From an uncultured Opitutia bacterium (GTDB lineage Bacteria > Verrucomicrobiota > Verrucomicrobiia > Opitutales > CAJWYM01): a DNA stretch of 64,000 bases. Position 1 is the stretch's first letter; every line of letters starts with the position of its first letter. The DNA lies in assembly GCA_913049555.1 (NCBI GenBank), contig CAJWYM010000001.1, positions 55,939-119,938 on the forward strand. Reading direction: 5' to 3'. The notes under the pieces were generated by a model, which was not told the origin of the DNA, did no database searches, and saw only the letters and a program-made list of their open reading frames with translations. Of the stretch, positions 17,549-25,966 are shown piece after piece. The position numbers were made by a program, and so were the translations under genes.

Positions 17549-19060
17549 TCATTTTCTATCGCCTGTTGAATTCTGCTTAAAATGATTTTTCAATAACAAT
17601 AGCATTTGGTTTTTGATAGTTTCATATTTTTTTGATTTGAAAAGGTTGTTGGTTTCATGAGGATCTATCTCTAGATCATAAAGGGTTCCCATAAAATCCT
17701 TTCCTTGTCCCTCTTTCCAAATCGGTCGAACATTCATTGCATATCGATCTGTTCTAATACACTGAAAAATGGGGCCCCACCATTTGTATGGGGTGCCCTC
17801 GAGCTTGTACCAATCCAAATTTTGATCTTCGATGATTTTTGCAAGGGAAACAACATCGTAGCCTCTTTTACCCTCAATTTCGGTCAATACATAATCTTGA
17901 AGGGCTGGGTGTTGAAAAAGGTCATGGGGTGTAAAAATACGATGTTCCGTAAAAGCATAATCTCGCCATCGGATGCTTGGATGATTCATGAGAGGAATGA
18001 GACTTTTTCCTTCCATCTTTTCTACACTTTTTATTCCAGTATACTCAAGGAGGGTGGGTGCAATATCAACCAGTTCTGTAAACGGTTTGATTCTTTTGCC
18101 CCTTGGGATGTTATGACCTTGAATGATAAGAGGCACCTGTCGCGAAGGTTCGTACATGTTGAATTTTTCATTTAAATCATGTTCTCCTAACAGATTTCCA
18201 TGATCTGAGTGAAACACAATCAGATACGGCCGCTGCCAATTATTTTCTAGGTAGTTGATAAAATTACCAATCTCTTCATCCACATAAGAGCAAAGACCAT
18301 AATAGGATTTTCTCATATGCATAATTTCCGATCGGGTCATTCCTTTAGTTCCACTAATTTGCTGATAAACCTTTTTTTCAAAATCAATCACGCCCTTTGA
18401 TTTTACTGAGTCCGAGGGATATTCCATGAGACTCGCATCATACAAAGTATCAAATGGTTCTGGTGGAATCACAGGAGTGTGGGGATAAAGTAAACTCAAT
18501 CTAAATAGGATGGGGGATGGATTCTGTTGGTAATTCTCTAAATATTGGATGGATCGGTGGACTCGATTTGCACACTCAGCCTCATTGGCTGGTAGAGGAT
18601 TGGTTCCTCCAACGATCAATTTCTTGAATGTGGATTTTCTCTTAAGAATATTTAGTTCTTTTTCTCTTTTTATAAATTCAGCGGACAAACTTCCCGGCCA
18701 TCCTTCTTTGGGTGCTTCTTTGAGGAAACTTTCATTGAAGGGCGAACGTTCTCGATTGTGATGTTCTTTGCCCACGTTCACTGTATGGTAACCATTTTCT
18801 TGAAGGATCTCAGGAAAAAACTTCAAGCTAGATCGGGTGGGGTCAAACCACATATTTTCGGTTGTGGATGGGTACATGCCACTTAGAAATGAGGCTCTGG
18901 AAGCTACACATGCAGGACTCTGGCAATAAGCCCGTTCGAATAAAACTCCATTCGAGGCCAGTCGGTCTAAATTTGGAGTTTTAATCCAATGATTGCCGTA
19001 GGCTCCAATTCCATCGACTCTATGTTCATCAGTAACAATCCAAAAGATATCTCTTTTCAT
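17549..19060 (-). CDS. Type I (formylglycine) sulfatase
   Basis: Hydrolyses sulfate esters; the 503-residue protein has the alkaline-phosphatase-like fold. The maturation motif CVASR at 51-55 within QSPACVASRASFLSGMYP carries Cys51, to be oxidised to formylglycine. Metal and site motifs are present: VTDEHR near the N-terminus, YHTVNVGKEHH, and FHSDHGNLLGEHDLNEK. Unlike most polysaccharide sulfatases it starts directly at MKRDIFWIVTDE and has no signal peptide, so it would act in the cytoplasm on imported, small sulfated sugars or sulfate esters. No formylglycine-generating enzyme is in the window. It may process sulfated fucose products, which is inference. Confidence 0.93.
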   Translation of the reverse strand: MKRDIFWIVTDEHRVDGIGAYGNHWIKTPNLDRLASNGVLFERAYCQSPACVASRASFLSGMYPSTTENMWFDPTRSSLKFFPEILQENGYHTVNVGKEHHNRERSPFNESFLKEAPKEGWPGSLSAEFIKREKELNILKRKSTFKKLIVGGTNPLPANEAECANRVHRSIQYLENYQQNPSPILFRLSLLYPHTPVIPPEPFDTLYDASLMEYPSDSVKSKGVIDFEKKVYQQISGTKGMTRSEIMHMRKSYYGLCSYVDEEIGNFINYLENNWQRPYLIVFHSDHGNLLGEHDLNEKFNMYEPSRQVPLIIQGHNIPRGKRIKPFTELVDIAPTLLEYTGIKSVEKMEGKSLIPLMNHPSIRWRDYAFTEHRIFTPHDLFQHPALQDYVLTEIEGKRGYDVVSLAKIIEDQNLDWYKLEGTPYKWWGPIFQCIRTDRYAMNVRPIWKEGQGKDFMGTLYDLEIDPHETNNLFKSKKYETIKNQMLLLLKNHFKQNSTGDRK

Positions 19061-19364
19061 TCTATCCTATTTGTTTTTTTTGTGAGTCTTAAGAAGAGGG
19101 TGGGCAGAACCTGACATTTTTACGGCAGTTATTTTAAAGAGAATGTTTTTGTCAATCCAAGAGTGCGAGCTCTTTTTTTACTTGGATCTTAAATTTATCC
19201 ATTAAAGATTCCATTAAATTTTAATGGGATCTACAATGAGGAAAGGTACATTAAAACTATTTTAGATCCACAAGATCGTAAAAAATCTTTTTTTGAATTA
19301 TAAAAGTTTGCGAAATTCATTCTAATGTACTTATTATTAGCATCCCCTATTTTAATTGAATATC
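19061..19364. other. Divergent intergenic region with repeated CCATTAAA sites
   Basis: Promoter region between the sulfatase (minus) and the EF-hand/MORN lipoprotein (plus). It contains a nested stem (ATCCAAG 19155-19161 with CTTGGAT 19181-19187, and inside it AAGAG/CTCTT followed by T-run), and three CCATTAAA half-sites at 19199-19206, 19211-19218 and, inverted, 19220-19227. No gene is apparent. Confidence 0.55.
19199..19227. promoter_or_regulatory. Triple CCATTAAA half-site
   Basis: CCATTAAA occurs at 19199-19206 and 19211-19218 (12-base period), and the second copy forms an 8+1+8 palindrome with TTTAATGG at 19220-19227. The arrangement in a divergent promoter region resembles a regulator-binding site; the binding protein is unknown. 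Confidence 0.4.
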
Positions 19365-20279
19365 ATGAAAGTTTTTATCCAAAAATTTCCTACCTTTTCT
19401 ATTCTTTCCCTTATTTTACTATTGTTTCAATTGGTTGGTTGTGAAGAACAAAAGATTGTTACCTCTAAGAATGTAGCCTTTGGATACAAAGAATTTTGGA
19501 AGGATGATAATTTTAACGGCAAACCGGATTTAGGAGAATCTTTCGAAGATCAGAATAATAATCTGCAGTTCGACCGAAATCACAATTTTCTTTTGTATGA
19601 ATTGGATCCTAAAACGGGTTTATACTTATTTGACGAAAACAACAACCCTGTATTGTTCACAGGAACTGTAAACAAATATTTCATTGGGGGTCAGAAAATG
19701 TATGAGCGCAATTATTTAAATGGCCTTTTGCATGGAAAATTGAAGCGGTGGACGAGTATGGGAATTTTGATTCTTGAATGCTCTTATTTTAATGGGCAAT
19801 ATGATGGTAGATGCATCGAATGGTATCCATTTCCAGTGGATCCTGAGAAGAAAAAAAGAACTCCGAAACCAGAGGAATTTGATGGAGATGGTTTTAGAGT
19901 TCCAAGGGGAATTACAGAGGCTATTACAACGGCTGCTGCAAAATTCAAAGATGTGACTCCAACAAAGGAAAGAAAAAAACAAATTAGAGAATGGATTTTA
20001 GATCAGTACCAGACCGGTTCTTTCAAAGTCTACAATTGGGGTGAGTGTGTTTCATTGGCTAGAGCCACTCAAGAAAATCATCCGACCCATGAAAGCAACC
20101 TTTGGATGATTCATGCTTTTAAATCCGTTGCAAAAGGAGAATTTTACAGAAAAAAAGAATCCTATTATAAAATCGGAGAAAAAGTAGACAAATGGGCCGC
20201 TTACGATCCAGAGGGGGAGCAAATGTGGGAAGAAAAGTATGAGGGTGGCCTGCTTGTAGAAAGAACTATGAAGCAATAA
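19365..20279 (+). CDS. Lipoprotein with EF-hand-like loops and MORN-like repeats
   Basis: A lipoprotein of about 304 residues from ATG 19365 (TTG at 19356 is possible but less likely). The signal peptide ends in a LVGC lipobox. The mature N-terminus carries a calcium-loop pattern DDNFNGKPDLGE (acidic or Asn at positions 1, 3, 5, 9 and Glu at 12) and a second, weaker loop DQNNNLQFDRN. A middle part with YLNGLLHGKLKRWTSMG and YFNGQYDGRCIEWYP matches MORN-type repeats seen in toxin-antitoxin-like and surface proteins. The C-terminal half again has WAAYDPEGEQMWEEKYEGG, another MORN-like unit. Function unknown; it probably faces the periplasm or cell surface. Confidence 0.75.
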   Translation: MKVFIQKFPTFSILSLILLLFQLVGCEEQKIVTSKNVAFGYKEFWKDDNFNGKPDLGESFEDQNNNLQFDRNHNFLLYELDPKTGLYLFDENNNPVLFTGTVNKYFIGGQKMYERNYLNGLLHGKLKRWTSMGILILECSYFNGQYDGRCIEWYPFPVDPEKKKRTPKPEEFDGDGFRVPRGITEAITTAAAKFKDVTPTKERKKQIREWILDQYQTGSFKVYNWGECVSLARATQENHPTHESNLWMIHAFKSVAKGEFYRKKESYYKIGEKVDKWAAYDPEGEQMWEEKYEGGLLVERTMKQ

Positions 20280-20704
20280 AATGGGTGCTAAAAGTGATTT
20301 TATCCATTTATCATTAAAACGAGAAATTGTTCAAAAAAATATATTACAAAATATAGGTTTTTTTGACTAATTCAGAGTATCAAATTTAGTTATAAAGCGG
20401 AACCGTATATCTAGAACATTCCCCATTTTAACAAAAAGATTTTTTTGAAACACAAACAATCGATAGATTGAACTGTTTGTTGGATTGGATGTGAAAAGCA
20501 TCACCCAAATAGTAGCCTATATTACGAAGACTCACTTACTAGAATCTCTGTGCATTTTAGTTCTAAGAATCATGTGGAGCTTTTATTCATTGAAAACCTT
20601 TGCAATAATTTACGAATGAGATTTCTAGGAATAGAGTTTTAGAGCACTCATTGTGGCCTCATAAATCTAAAATTGTAGATTTTTTTAAAGTCAATTTCGA
20701 GGAT
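20280..20704. other. Convergent intergenic region
   Basis: No convincing gene. It holds an A/T-rich symmetrical hairpin at 20331-20365, an inverted repeat ACAAACA (20452-20458) with TGTTTGT (20474-20480), and a small stem AAATCTA/TAGATTT at 20663-20682 close to the cyclase stop. The rest shows nothing I can assign. Confidence 0.5.
20331..20365. terminator. Probable bidirectional terminator
   Basis: TCAAAAAAATATAT (20331-20344) pairs with ATATA plus TTTTTTTGA (20351-20365) apart from a GG bulge, around a short loop. The symmetric A-run and T-run let it end transcripts from either side: the lipoprotein gene on plus and, further away, the cyclase gene on minus. Confidence 0.6.
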
Positions 20705-22327
20705 CTACAAGTTAGAGTCTTCATTTTTTTCGTCGATCAAAGACAATGCTTCTTTCAGAGTGTAGCGGATTTGTTCTTTTTTCTCTTCTGATGATATTTT
20801 TTCAGTATCCAGATCTATAAAAAAACCGTCATTTTCTTTAACAAATTCATGCTTGCTTTCAATTTCACCTATAAAGTCATCGACTTGAAAAGTTTTGATT
20901 GGATAACCAAATCCTTTTACAGACAGTTCTCCTTTCTCTATGCATTTGATTACATCTTTAATCAATACATAAGTGCTGTAGGAAATTTGAATTTCATTCA
21001 CTTCAGCAGAGCTTTCTAGGCGACTTGCCAAGTTGACCTGATTGCCGATGATCGTGTAGTCCATGCGCTCATTCGAGCCAAAGTTGCCGACCGTGCAATA
21101 ACCTGTCGTTATACCAGCCCGTATTTGTAAGGGTCTGACAAAACCCTTTCCAGACCACATTTTTCTGAGACGAATCATTTCACGCCTCATTTCGATTGCC
21201 ATTGATGTGCAAGCAATAGCGTCTTCCTGTTCTCCCTTACTGTAAGGGTCTCCAAAGAAGATCAATATGGCATCGCCAATAAACTTATCAATAGTGCCTC
21301 CATGCTTGAGGGCAATTTTGGACATGGCATTGAGGTAGCTGTTCAGAACTTCTGTAAGTGATTCCGTTTCCAAAGTATCCGTGAGCTCTGTAAAGCCCTT
21401 TATATCTGAGAAAAACACGGTTAGTTTTTTTCGACTAGAGCTAATATTTGCTTTGCTTTTACCCAAAAATATAGACTCATAAACTTGGGGTGAAAGATAG
21501 CGGGAAAGATCCTTCGAGAGACCTGACAGTTTTTCATTCAAAGACTTTGATTCCAGTAATGAGGTTTCTACTTTTTTATTGGCGATTTGCATTTGTTCAC
21601 TTTTTTCTCTGATTGCGGATAACATATAGTTAAATCCGTCAAACAATGATTTGAACTCATCATTACTTTTGAAGTTTGTATGCACTGAATAGCGATCATC
21701 TTTGGACACTTGATCCATTGCTTTTTTAAGCTCGAATATAGGCAGTGTAAATATCCGTTCTAGTTTAAAGGCAAGTATGACGATGATGATAAGAGATAAA
21801 GCACTCGCAATCAGTAAGGTGAACACTTGATCGAAAATGGCTTTTTTGAAACTATTTAAGTTTGAAATTATAATCAAAGACCCTAGGTAGTCACCATCAG
21901 AAATTAAAGGAGTATTGACTGCCAATATTCCTAATTCAGAGACTTCAAATGCATCCTTTATATTATTATTTTTGTAAAGATATGGAATGACCTCATTTTC
22001 AAAAATGGCATCACTTTCTGAGGATTGATAGGAAGCAAATACATCTTCAGGGTTCGTATAAATATAGGCAGCTTCAATATCAGAGCTAAATTTTAGGGAA
22101 TTTAAGGTGGAGAGCGCTGTTCCCTCATCTTCAAATTCAACAGATGCGATTAGGTTTTCACCAATGATACTGGTGAACTTGGAGAGTGATTGAAGTCCAT
22201 CTTGTCGTTCGTTGACGTATGTGAATGCAAATGTTTTTATCAACACAATCGTAAGTGCAATCGAAGCACTTAAAAAAAGTAAAAACACTAGTTTTACCCG
22301 TATAGACCTGAATTTTTTCGTATTCAT
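20705..22327 (-). CDS. Membrane-bound class III adenylate/guanylate cyclase with CHASE8-like sensor
   Basis: A 540-residue sensor enzyme. Membrane segment at about 13-31, periplasmic region about 32-167 resembling a CHASE8 sensor (IGENLIASVEFEDEGTALST and DIEAAYIY), second membrane segment about 168-188, HAMP about 188-241, coiled-coil linker, and class III cyclase domain about 300-480. Metal-binding Asp308 (FSDIKGF) and Asp352 (GDA) are present, as are Lys348 and Thr425 (DYT) in base-recognition positions and the Asn432/Arg436 transition-state pair, so it should be active and most likely makes cAMP (class IIIb pattern). The CHASE8-HAMP layout is that of YfiN diguanylate cyclases, but the output domain differs. 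It is third in an operon with a YfiR-like gene and a TonB receptor. Confidence 0.92.
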   Translation of the reverse strand: MNTKKFRSIRVKLVFLLFLSASIALTIVLIKTFAFTYVNERQDGLQSLSKFTSIIGENLIASVEFEDEGTALSTLNSLKFSSDIEAAYIYTNPEDVFASYQSSESDAIFENEVIPYLYKNNNIKDAFEVSELGILAVNTPLISDGDYLGSLIIISNLNSFKKAIFDQVFTLLIASALSLIIIVILAFKLERIFTLPIFELKKAMDQVSKDDRYSVHTNFKSNDEFKSLFDGFNYMLSAIREKSEQMQIANKKVETSLLESKSLNEKLSGLSKDLSRYLSPQVYESIFLGKSKANISSSRKKLTVFFSDIKGFTELTDTLETESLTEVLNSYLNAMSKIALKHGGTIDKFIGDAILIFFGDPYSKGEQEDAIACTSMAIEMRREMIRLRKMWSGKGFVRPLQIRAGITTGYCTVGNFGSNERMDYTIIGNQVNLASRLESSAEVNEIQISYSTYVLIKDVIKCIEKGELSVKGFGYPIKTFQVDDFIGEIESKHEFVKENDGFFIDLDTEKISSEEKKEQIRYTLKEALSLIDEKNEDSNL

Positions 22328-22368
22328 CCTATTAAAAAAAAATGGATTTCAATGTTATAAAACAAAAT

Positions 22369-24705
22369 TCAGAAACTATAAATTGCTCTAACATAATAAT
22401 AAGCTCCATTCACTCCATTAGGGGCATAGCGAGAATAAGGGATAATACCGTCATGTGCATAAAGGTCTCCAGTAAGGGTGGATGACCATTTGTCAGGGTA
22501 ACTGTTAAGGAGGTTATTGGCACCGACTGCAATTGTGAATTGTTGACTCCAATTGTAAGCGAGATCTGTATCTAGTGTCCATTGAGGATCAAAATTGTAG
22601 GCTACATTGTCTCTAACTTGTTGGTAGTTGCCATAGCGACTTAAATTCAAAGTGTAGTCCAATTTTTGGATCTTAAAATGAAATAAGAATTTGGTCGAGG
22701 ATTGAGGGAGCCCTCGCTCTAAGCGATCGATTTGCTCAAAAGAGTTTTCGGGGCTAACGGAGGACTGATTGAATCCTACAACTCTGTTTTGGTTGAAATG
22801 TTGCCATATCCCAAATTCGATCGATTTTTGATTCTTAAAGTCATGTTTATAGTTTAGGCGTAGATCAATCCCATGCGTTTCTGTGTCAACTGCATTGGTT
22901 AAAAACCGAACATTAGAGATGTTGTATTTATCCAAGATTGCAAGCTGTTCAGGGGTAGAACCACTCCGTTCATCTGACAACATGATTCTATCTTTCACAT
23001 TTACATAGAAATAATCTGTCATAAATGTGAAATTACGGTTGAATTCAAAAACACCTCCAAAAGTAAAGTGTGTAGAAGTTTCAGCTTTCAAGGAGGACCC
23101 TCCAAAGGCTTGTGAAACTTCGTGATTGGGTCTGAATGTTCCCTGATCAACAAGATTCCCGCTGGTATCAGCAAAGGAAGATATTTGCGAAAAGTAAGAC
23201 TGGGACAACGAAGGAGCTCTGAATCCAGTGCTGCTAGATGCTCTTAACAGAAGCTTTTCCAAGATTCTATAATCTGAGGCAATCTTGAAGTTGGACGTGG
23301 AGCCAAAGTCTGTAAATTTCTCATAGCGGTAGGCCGCTTCAACGGCAAAGTCTGAGGTAAACTGATAGGTATTATTTGTATACAGGGCATAGCTATTTCG
23401 ATCTTCATCAACCTCATTCGATGGACGATATCCTGAAAAGCCCTGAGATCCGTTCCCTGTATAAGAAGCGAAGTCTCCTGCCTCTATTTCATATTGTTCA
23501 TAGCGGTATTCTAGACCCCCCGCTAAATCGAGTTTTTTAAAGCCTTTTTTCAAATCAAAGTGGAGGGTGTTTTGGCTGAATGTAAAATTACCATTCTCAA
23601 AAGAACTTGGCGAATTGGCACCTAATGAATAGTTCATGCTGTTATCTACAGAGAGTTTTATAATATTTTTCCCATAAGTATTACTGATATCCCATTCTAC
23701 TCCGTTGGAAAGAATACCGGTAACCCCGCCTGTCAAAGAAAAATCAAAAATATCAGCCTCTATTAAAGGAAGGAAACCATTAGGAAACAATGGAGAAGAA
23801 TCAGTGCTTGGTGGCCTGAAAAAAGCACTCGACTGGCTTTGTCTGAAATTCGATAATCCATGAGAATAAAAAATAAGGTCATTGCCCGTGGGTGCTTCGA
23901 TATTGAGCATCGTTTCAAGGCTTTTGGTATTTGGCTGACCGTAATAAGACTCTACTCGCTTTGGAGTTAAGCGCTTGTCTAATCCTGCTCGTTGAGTCCT
24001 TTCCTCTTGTTGAACAGACAACGACAAGTTCGCAAAACCGTCATACTTCAATGGGTAATTAGTAAAAATACTGGTTTTAAAGGTTTCACCATCTCCTTTT
24101 GAGTGGATCCCCGCATGAGTCTTTACTGTGTGGTCGTCACTGATGCCTTTTAGAATAATGTTAATAACCCCAGAGATAGCATCTGAGCCATATTGGGCTG
24201 CTGCACCATCGCGTAATATCTCAATTTTTTCTATGGATTCGAGATTGATTGTATCCAGATCTACTCCACTGGATCCTCTACCAATTGTGCTATTGGAATG
24301 CAAAAGAGAAGATACATGCAATCTTTTACCATTTAATAGGACAAGAATTTGATCTGGGCTCATTCCGCGAAAGCTAATAACTCGCACATGGTCAGTTCCG
24401 TCTGCTATCGCTGGTTCTGGTAGATTGAATCCAGGAACAAAGTATCTGATAACTTGGGCTAGGGAAGTGAGGCCCGTTTTCGCAATTTCTTGATGGGTGA
24501 TGACGTCGACAGGAGTTCTGGAATTCAGAAAGTTTCTGGCTCCTACGCGGGAACCTACTTCGGCTTTAAGTTCAGATTCCATAGCCATTAAATCTTCGAG
24601 GCTCTGGTCAAAAAGATTTTCTGATTCATTAGATGCTGAGAGCTGAGTTGTTAAACTCAGTAAAATAATTAAAATTAAATTATAAATGTGTTTTGAATCG
24701 ATCAT
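22369..24705 (-). CDS. TonB-dependent outer-membrane receptor
   Basis: A 778-residue TonB-dependent receptor. After a signal peptide (about 1-24) comes a short segment with the plug domain (TPVDVITHQEIAKTG..., SFRGMSPDQILVLLNGKRL, IEILRDGAAAQYGSDAISG), then a 22-strand-type barrel rich in Tyr/Asn/Gly, ending with Phe in YYVRAIYSF as outer-membrane proteins do. Substrate unknown. It lies 19 bases after the YfiR-like gene and 41 before the cyclase, which suggests the receptor takes part in signalling rather than, or as well as, nutrient uptake. Confidence 0.95.
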   Translation of the reverse strand: MIDSKHIYNLILIILLSLTTQLSASNESENLFDQSLEDLMAMESELKAEVGSRVGARNFLNSRTPVDVITHQEIAKTGLTSLAQVIRYFVPGFNLPEPAIADGTDHVRVISFRGMSPDQILVLLNGKRLHVSSLLHSNSTIGRGSSGVDLDTINLESIEKIEILRDGAAAQYGSDAISGVINIILKGISDDHTVKTHAGIHSKGDGETFKTSIFTNYPLKYDGFANLSLSVQQEERTQRAGLDKRLTPKRVESYYGQPNTKSLETMLNIEAPTGNDLIFYSHGLSNFRQSQSSAFFRPPSTDSSPLFPNGFLPLIEADIFDFSLTGGVTGILSNGVEWDISNTYGKNIIKLSVDNSMNYSLGANSPSSFENGNFTFSQNTLHFDLKKGFKKLDLAGGLEYRYEQYEIEAGDFASYTGNGSQGFSGYRPSNEVDEDRNSYALYTNNTYQFTSDFAVEAAYRYEKFTDFGSTSNFKIASDYRILEKLLLRASSSTGFRAPSLSQSYFSQISSFADTSGNLVDQGTFRPNHEVSQAFGGSSLKAETSTHFTFGGVFEFNRNFTFMTDYFYVNVKDRIMLSDERSGSTPEQLAILDKYNISNVRFLTNAVDTETHGIDLRLNYKHDFKNQKSIEFGIWQHFNQNRVVGFNQSSVSPENSFEQIDRLERGLPQSSTKFLFHFKIQKLDYTLNLSRYGNYQQVRDNVAYNFDPQWTLDTDLAYNWSQQFTIAVGANNLLNSYPDKWSSTLTGDLYAHDGIIPYSRYAPNGVNGAYYYVRAIYSF

Positions 24706-24724
24706 GTCTTAGCCTCTACTTGGT

Positions 24725-25249
24725 TCATTCTCCATTTTCGGGTCTCAAAACTTCAGCAATTCTTAAAAGTGAAGATTTAATCTCAAATTCTTGCTTGTTG
24801 GTTCTCTCAAGATTTATTTTTAAGCGTGGTTTTTGAGAAGTGAAATAAACCTGTATCGCACCCCCTTTTTCAGCAAAAGCTCTTGCATTGCTGATCAGCA
24901 ATATTTTCTTATTCACAGTATAGTCAATGATTTTTTTGAGATCATTGGAAGGAACTTTAGGAACAAAAAAAATGCGAGGATTCCCCAGATCTTCAATTTT
25001 TTCAATGTAAGTGATCGCTACTTTTTGATTCTTGATTTTTCGGTTGGCATAAGTTTTTTCAAAAAGATCCCCAAAAGGATTTTTCAATACAGTAATTTGA
25101 AAATGCTTTTCGCTCTTTTCTGGCCATTCAATGAATTTTGCTATTTTACCAACTAGAGCCACTGTCAACTCATCTTCAGATTTGTATGCATTCAATGTAA
25201 GGGTTATAATTATACATAAAAAAACATAGAAAATGTAATTGTATTTCAT
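24725..25249 (-). CDS. YfiR-family (DUF4154) periplasmic protein
   Basis: A 174-residue secreted protein with signal peptide (about 1-21) and the YfiR/DUF4154 pattern: VALVGKIAKFIEWPE near the mature N-terminus, FQITVLKNPFG, and a central VTYIEKIEDLGNPRIFFV followed by KKILLISNARAFAEKGGAIQVY. In Pseudomonas YfiR is the periplasmic inhibitor of the CHASE8-HAMP diguanylate cyclase YfiN. Here the CHASE8-like protein two genes downstream has a nucleotide-cyclase output, so this protein is a candidate inhibitor of it; that is inference. No Cys pair like that of P. aeruginosa YfiR is present. Confidence 0.85.
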   Translation of the reverse strand: MKYNYIFYVFLCIIITLTLNAYKSEDELTVALVGKIAKFIEWPEKSEKHFQITVLKNPFGDLFEKTYANRKIKNQKVAITYIEKIEDLGNPRIFFVPKVPSNDLKKIIDYTVNKKILLISNARAFAEKGGAIQVYFTSQKPRLKINLERTNKQEFEIKSSLLRIAEVLRPENGE

Positions 25250-25381
25250 TAGAATTTCTTCAACGGATCGTTAAGTTTTTAAAATCTCATCAATTACCAG
25301 TAACAACTAGCAAGAGTGTGTATTCTAAACTTAAATTCATTTGCTTGAATTGGGTAAAAAGCACGTTTTAATGGGTGTAAT

Positions 25382-25440
25382 TTATTCTTATAGAATAATA
25401 TAAAAAAAGCCAGTATTTTTTAGTCCTATTTTAAAATAGG
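25382..25440. promoter_or_regulatory. Pair of palindromes upstream of the yfiR-like operon
   Basis: TTATTCT/AGAATAA with a three-base centre (25382-25398) and the perfect 16-bp palindrome CCTATTTTAAAATAGG (25425-25440) lie about 130-190 bases upstream of the yfiR-like start. Their symmetry suits dimeric regulator binding; no T-run follows, so they are not typical terminators. Confidence 0.4.
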
Positions 25441-25781
25441 GAAGTTCACTCCTTTTTTTAATATTTCCAAAGGACTCAGGTTCTCCATTCCCAATCTTTA
25501 TATAAAACTTATAATTTTGAAGGTTTTCTTATCAGCAGTAGTGATTTCTCACAATAAGTTTTTATAAAGTCTTTTTATTTTAAATGAATACAGCAGTCTT
25601 AGTGATCGATTCTGTCGACTTCATCATGACTAATTGGACTTTAGATTTTACCAAAACGACAGAACCCTGAATCCTCCAAAAGGATGCAATAAAAAATAAG
25701 TTTTGAGCAAAAGATATTGAAGCGAAAAGAGTGATTAAATCCTGAAATAGAACTTTTGGTTCCGTGAAGATTTTCATAAAT

Positions 25782-25838
25782 CATTGCAGTCGAATCCGTG
25801 AAGCTTGAGGTCAAAGTTTTCATGAGGGATCTGGGTTT
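25782..25838. repeat. Dispersed 57-bp repeat, copy B
   Basis: Partner of 2701-2757 (ungapped, 42 of 57 identical by my count). It lies in an otherwise empty stretch 130 bases upstream of the DUF481 gene. The origin is unclear: it could be a decayed mobile-element end, a small-RNA-related sequence or a remnant gene. Confidence 0.5.
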
Positions 25839-25966
25839 ATCAAATTGCATGCCATTTGAGCGTATAAAGTAAACCCCACGCTCTTTTAGTTTTTTAAGAC
25901 TTAAATTTTAGTTTCTACTTTAGATTGCATTTACAATTTCTAAAATCATTTGTAGATTCTTTCCCC

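Larger units (their letters stand above)
25250..25966. other. Long divergent intergenic region with palindromes
   Basis: About 700 bases between the yfiR operon and the DUF481 gene. I see two palindromes (TTATTCT-TAT-AGAATAA at 25382-25398; CCTATTTTAAAATAGG at 25425-25440) and copy B of the dispersed repeat (25782-25838). Two short minus-strand open frames (25580-25850) have unlikely composition and are not called. Nothing else identified. Confidence 0.5.

Noticed and set aside
25580..25850. Two short minus-strand frames near copy B of the dispersed repeat
   Set aside because: Composition is Phe/Ser/Ile-rich and unlike a folded protein; the repeat comparison shows mostly amino-acid-changing differences, so coding selection is not supported.
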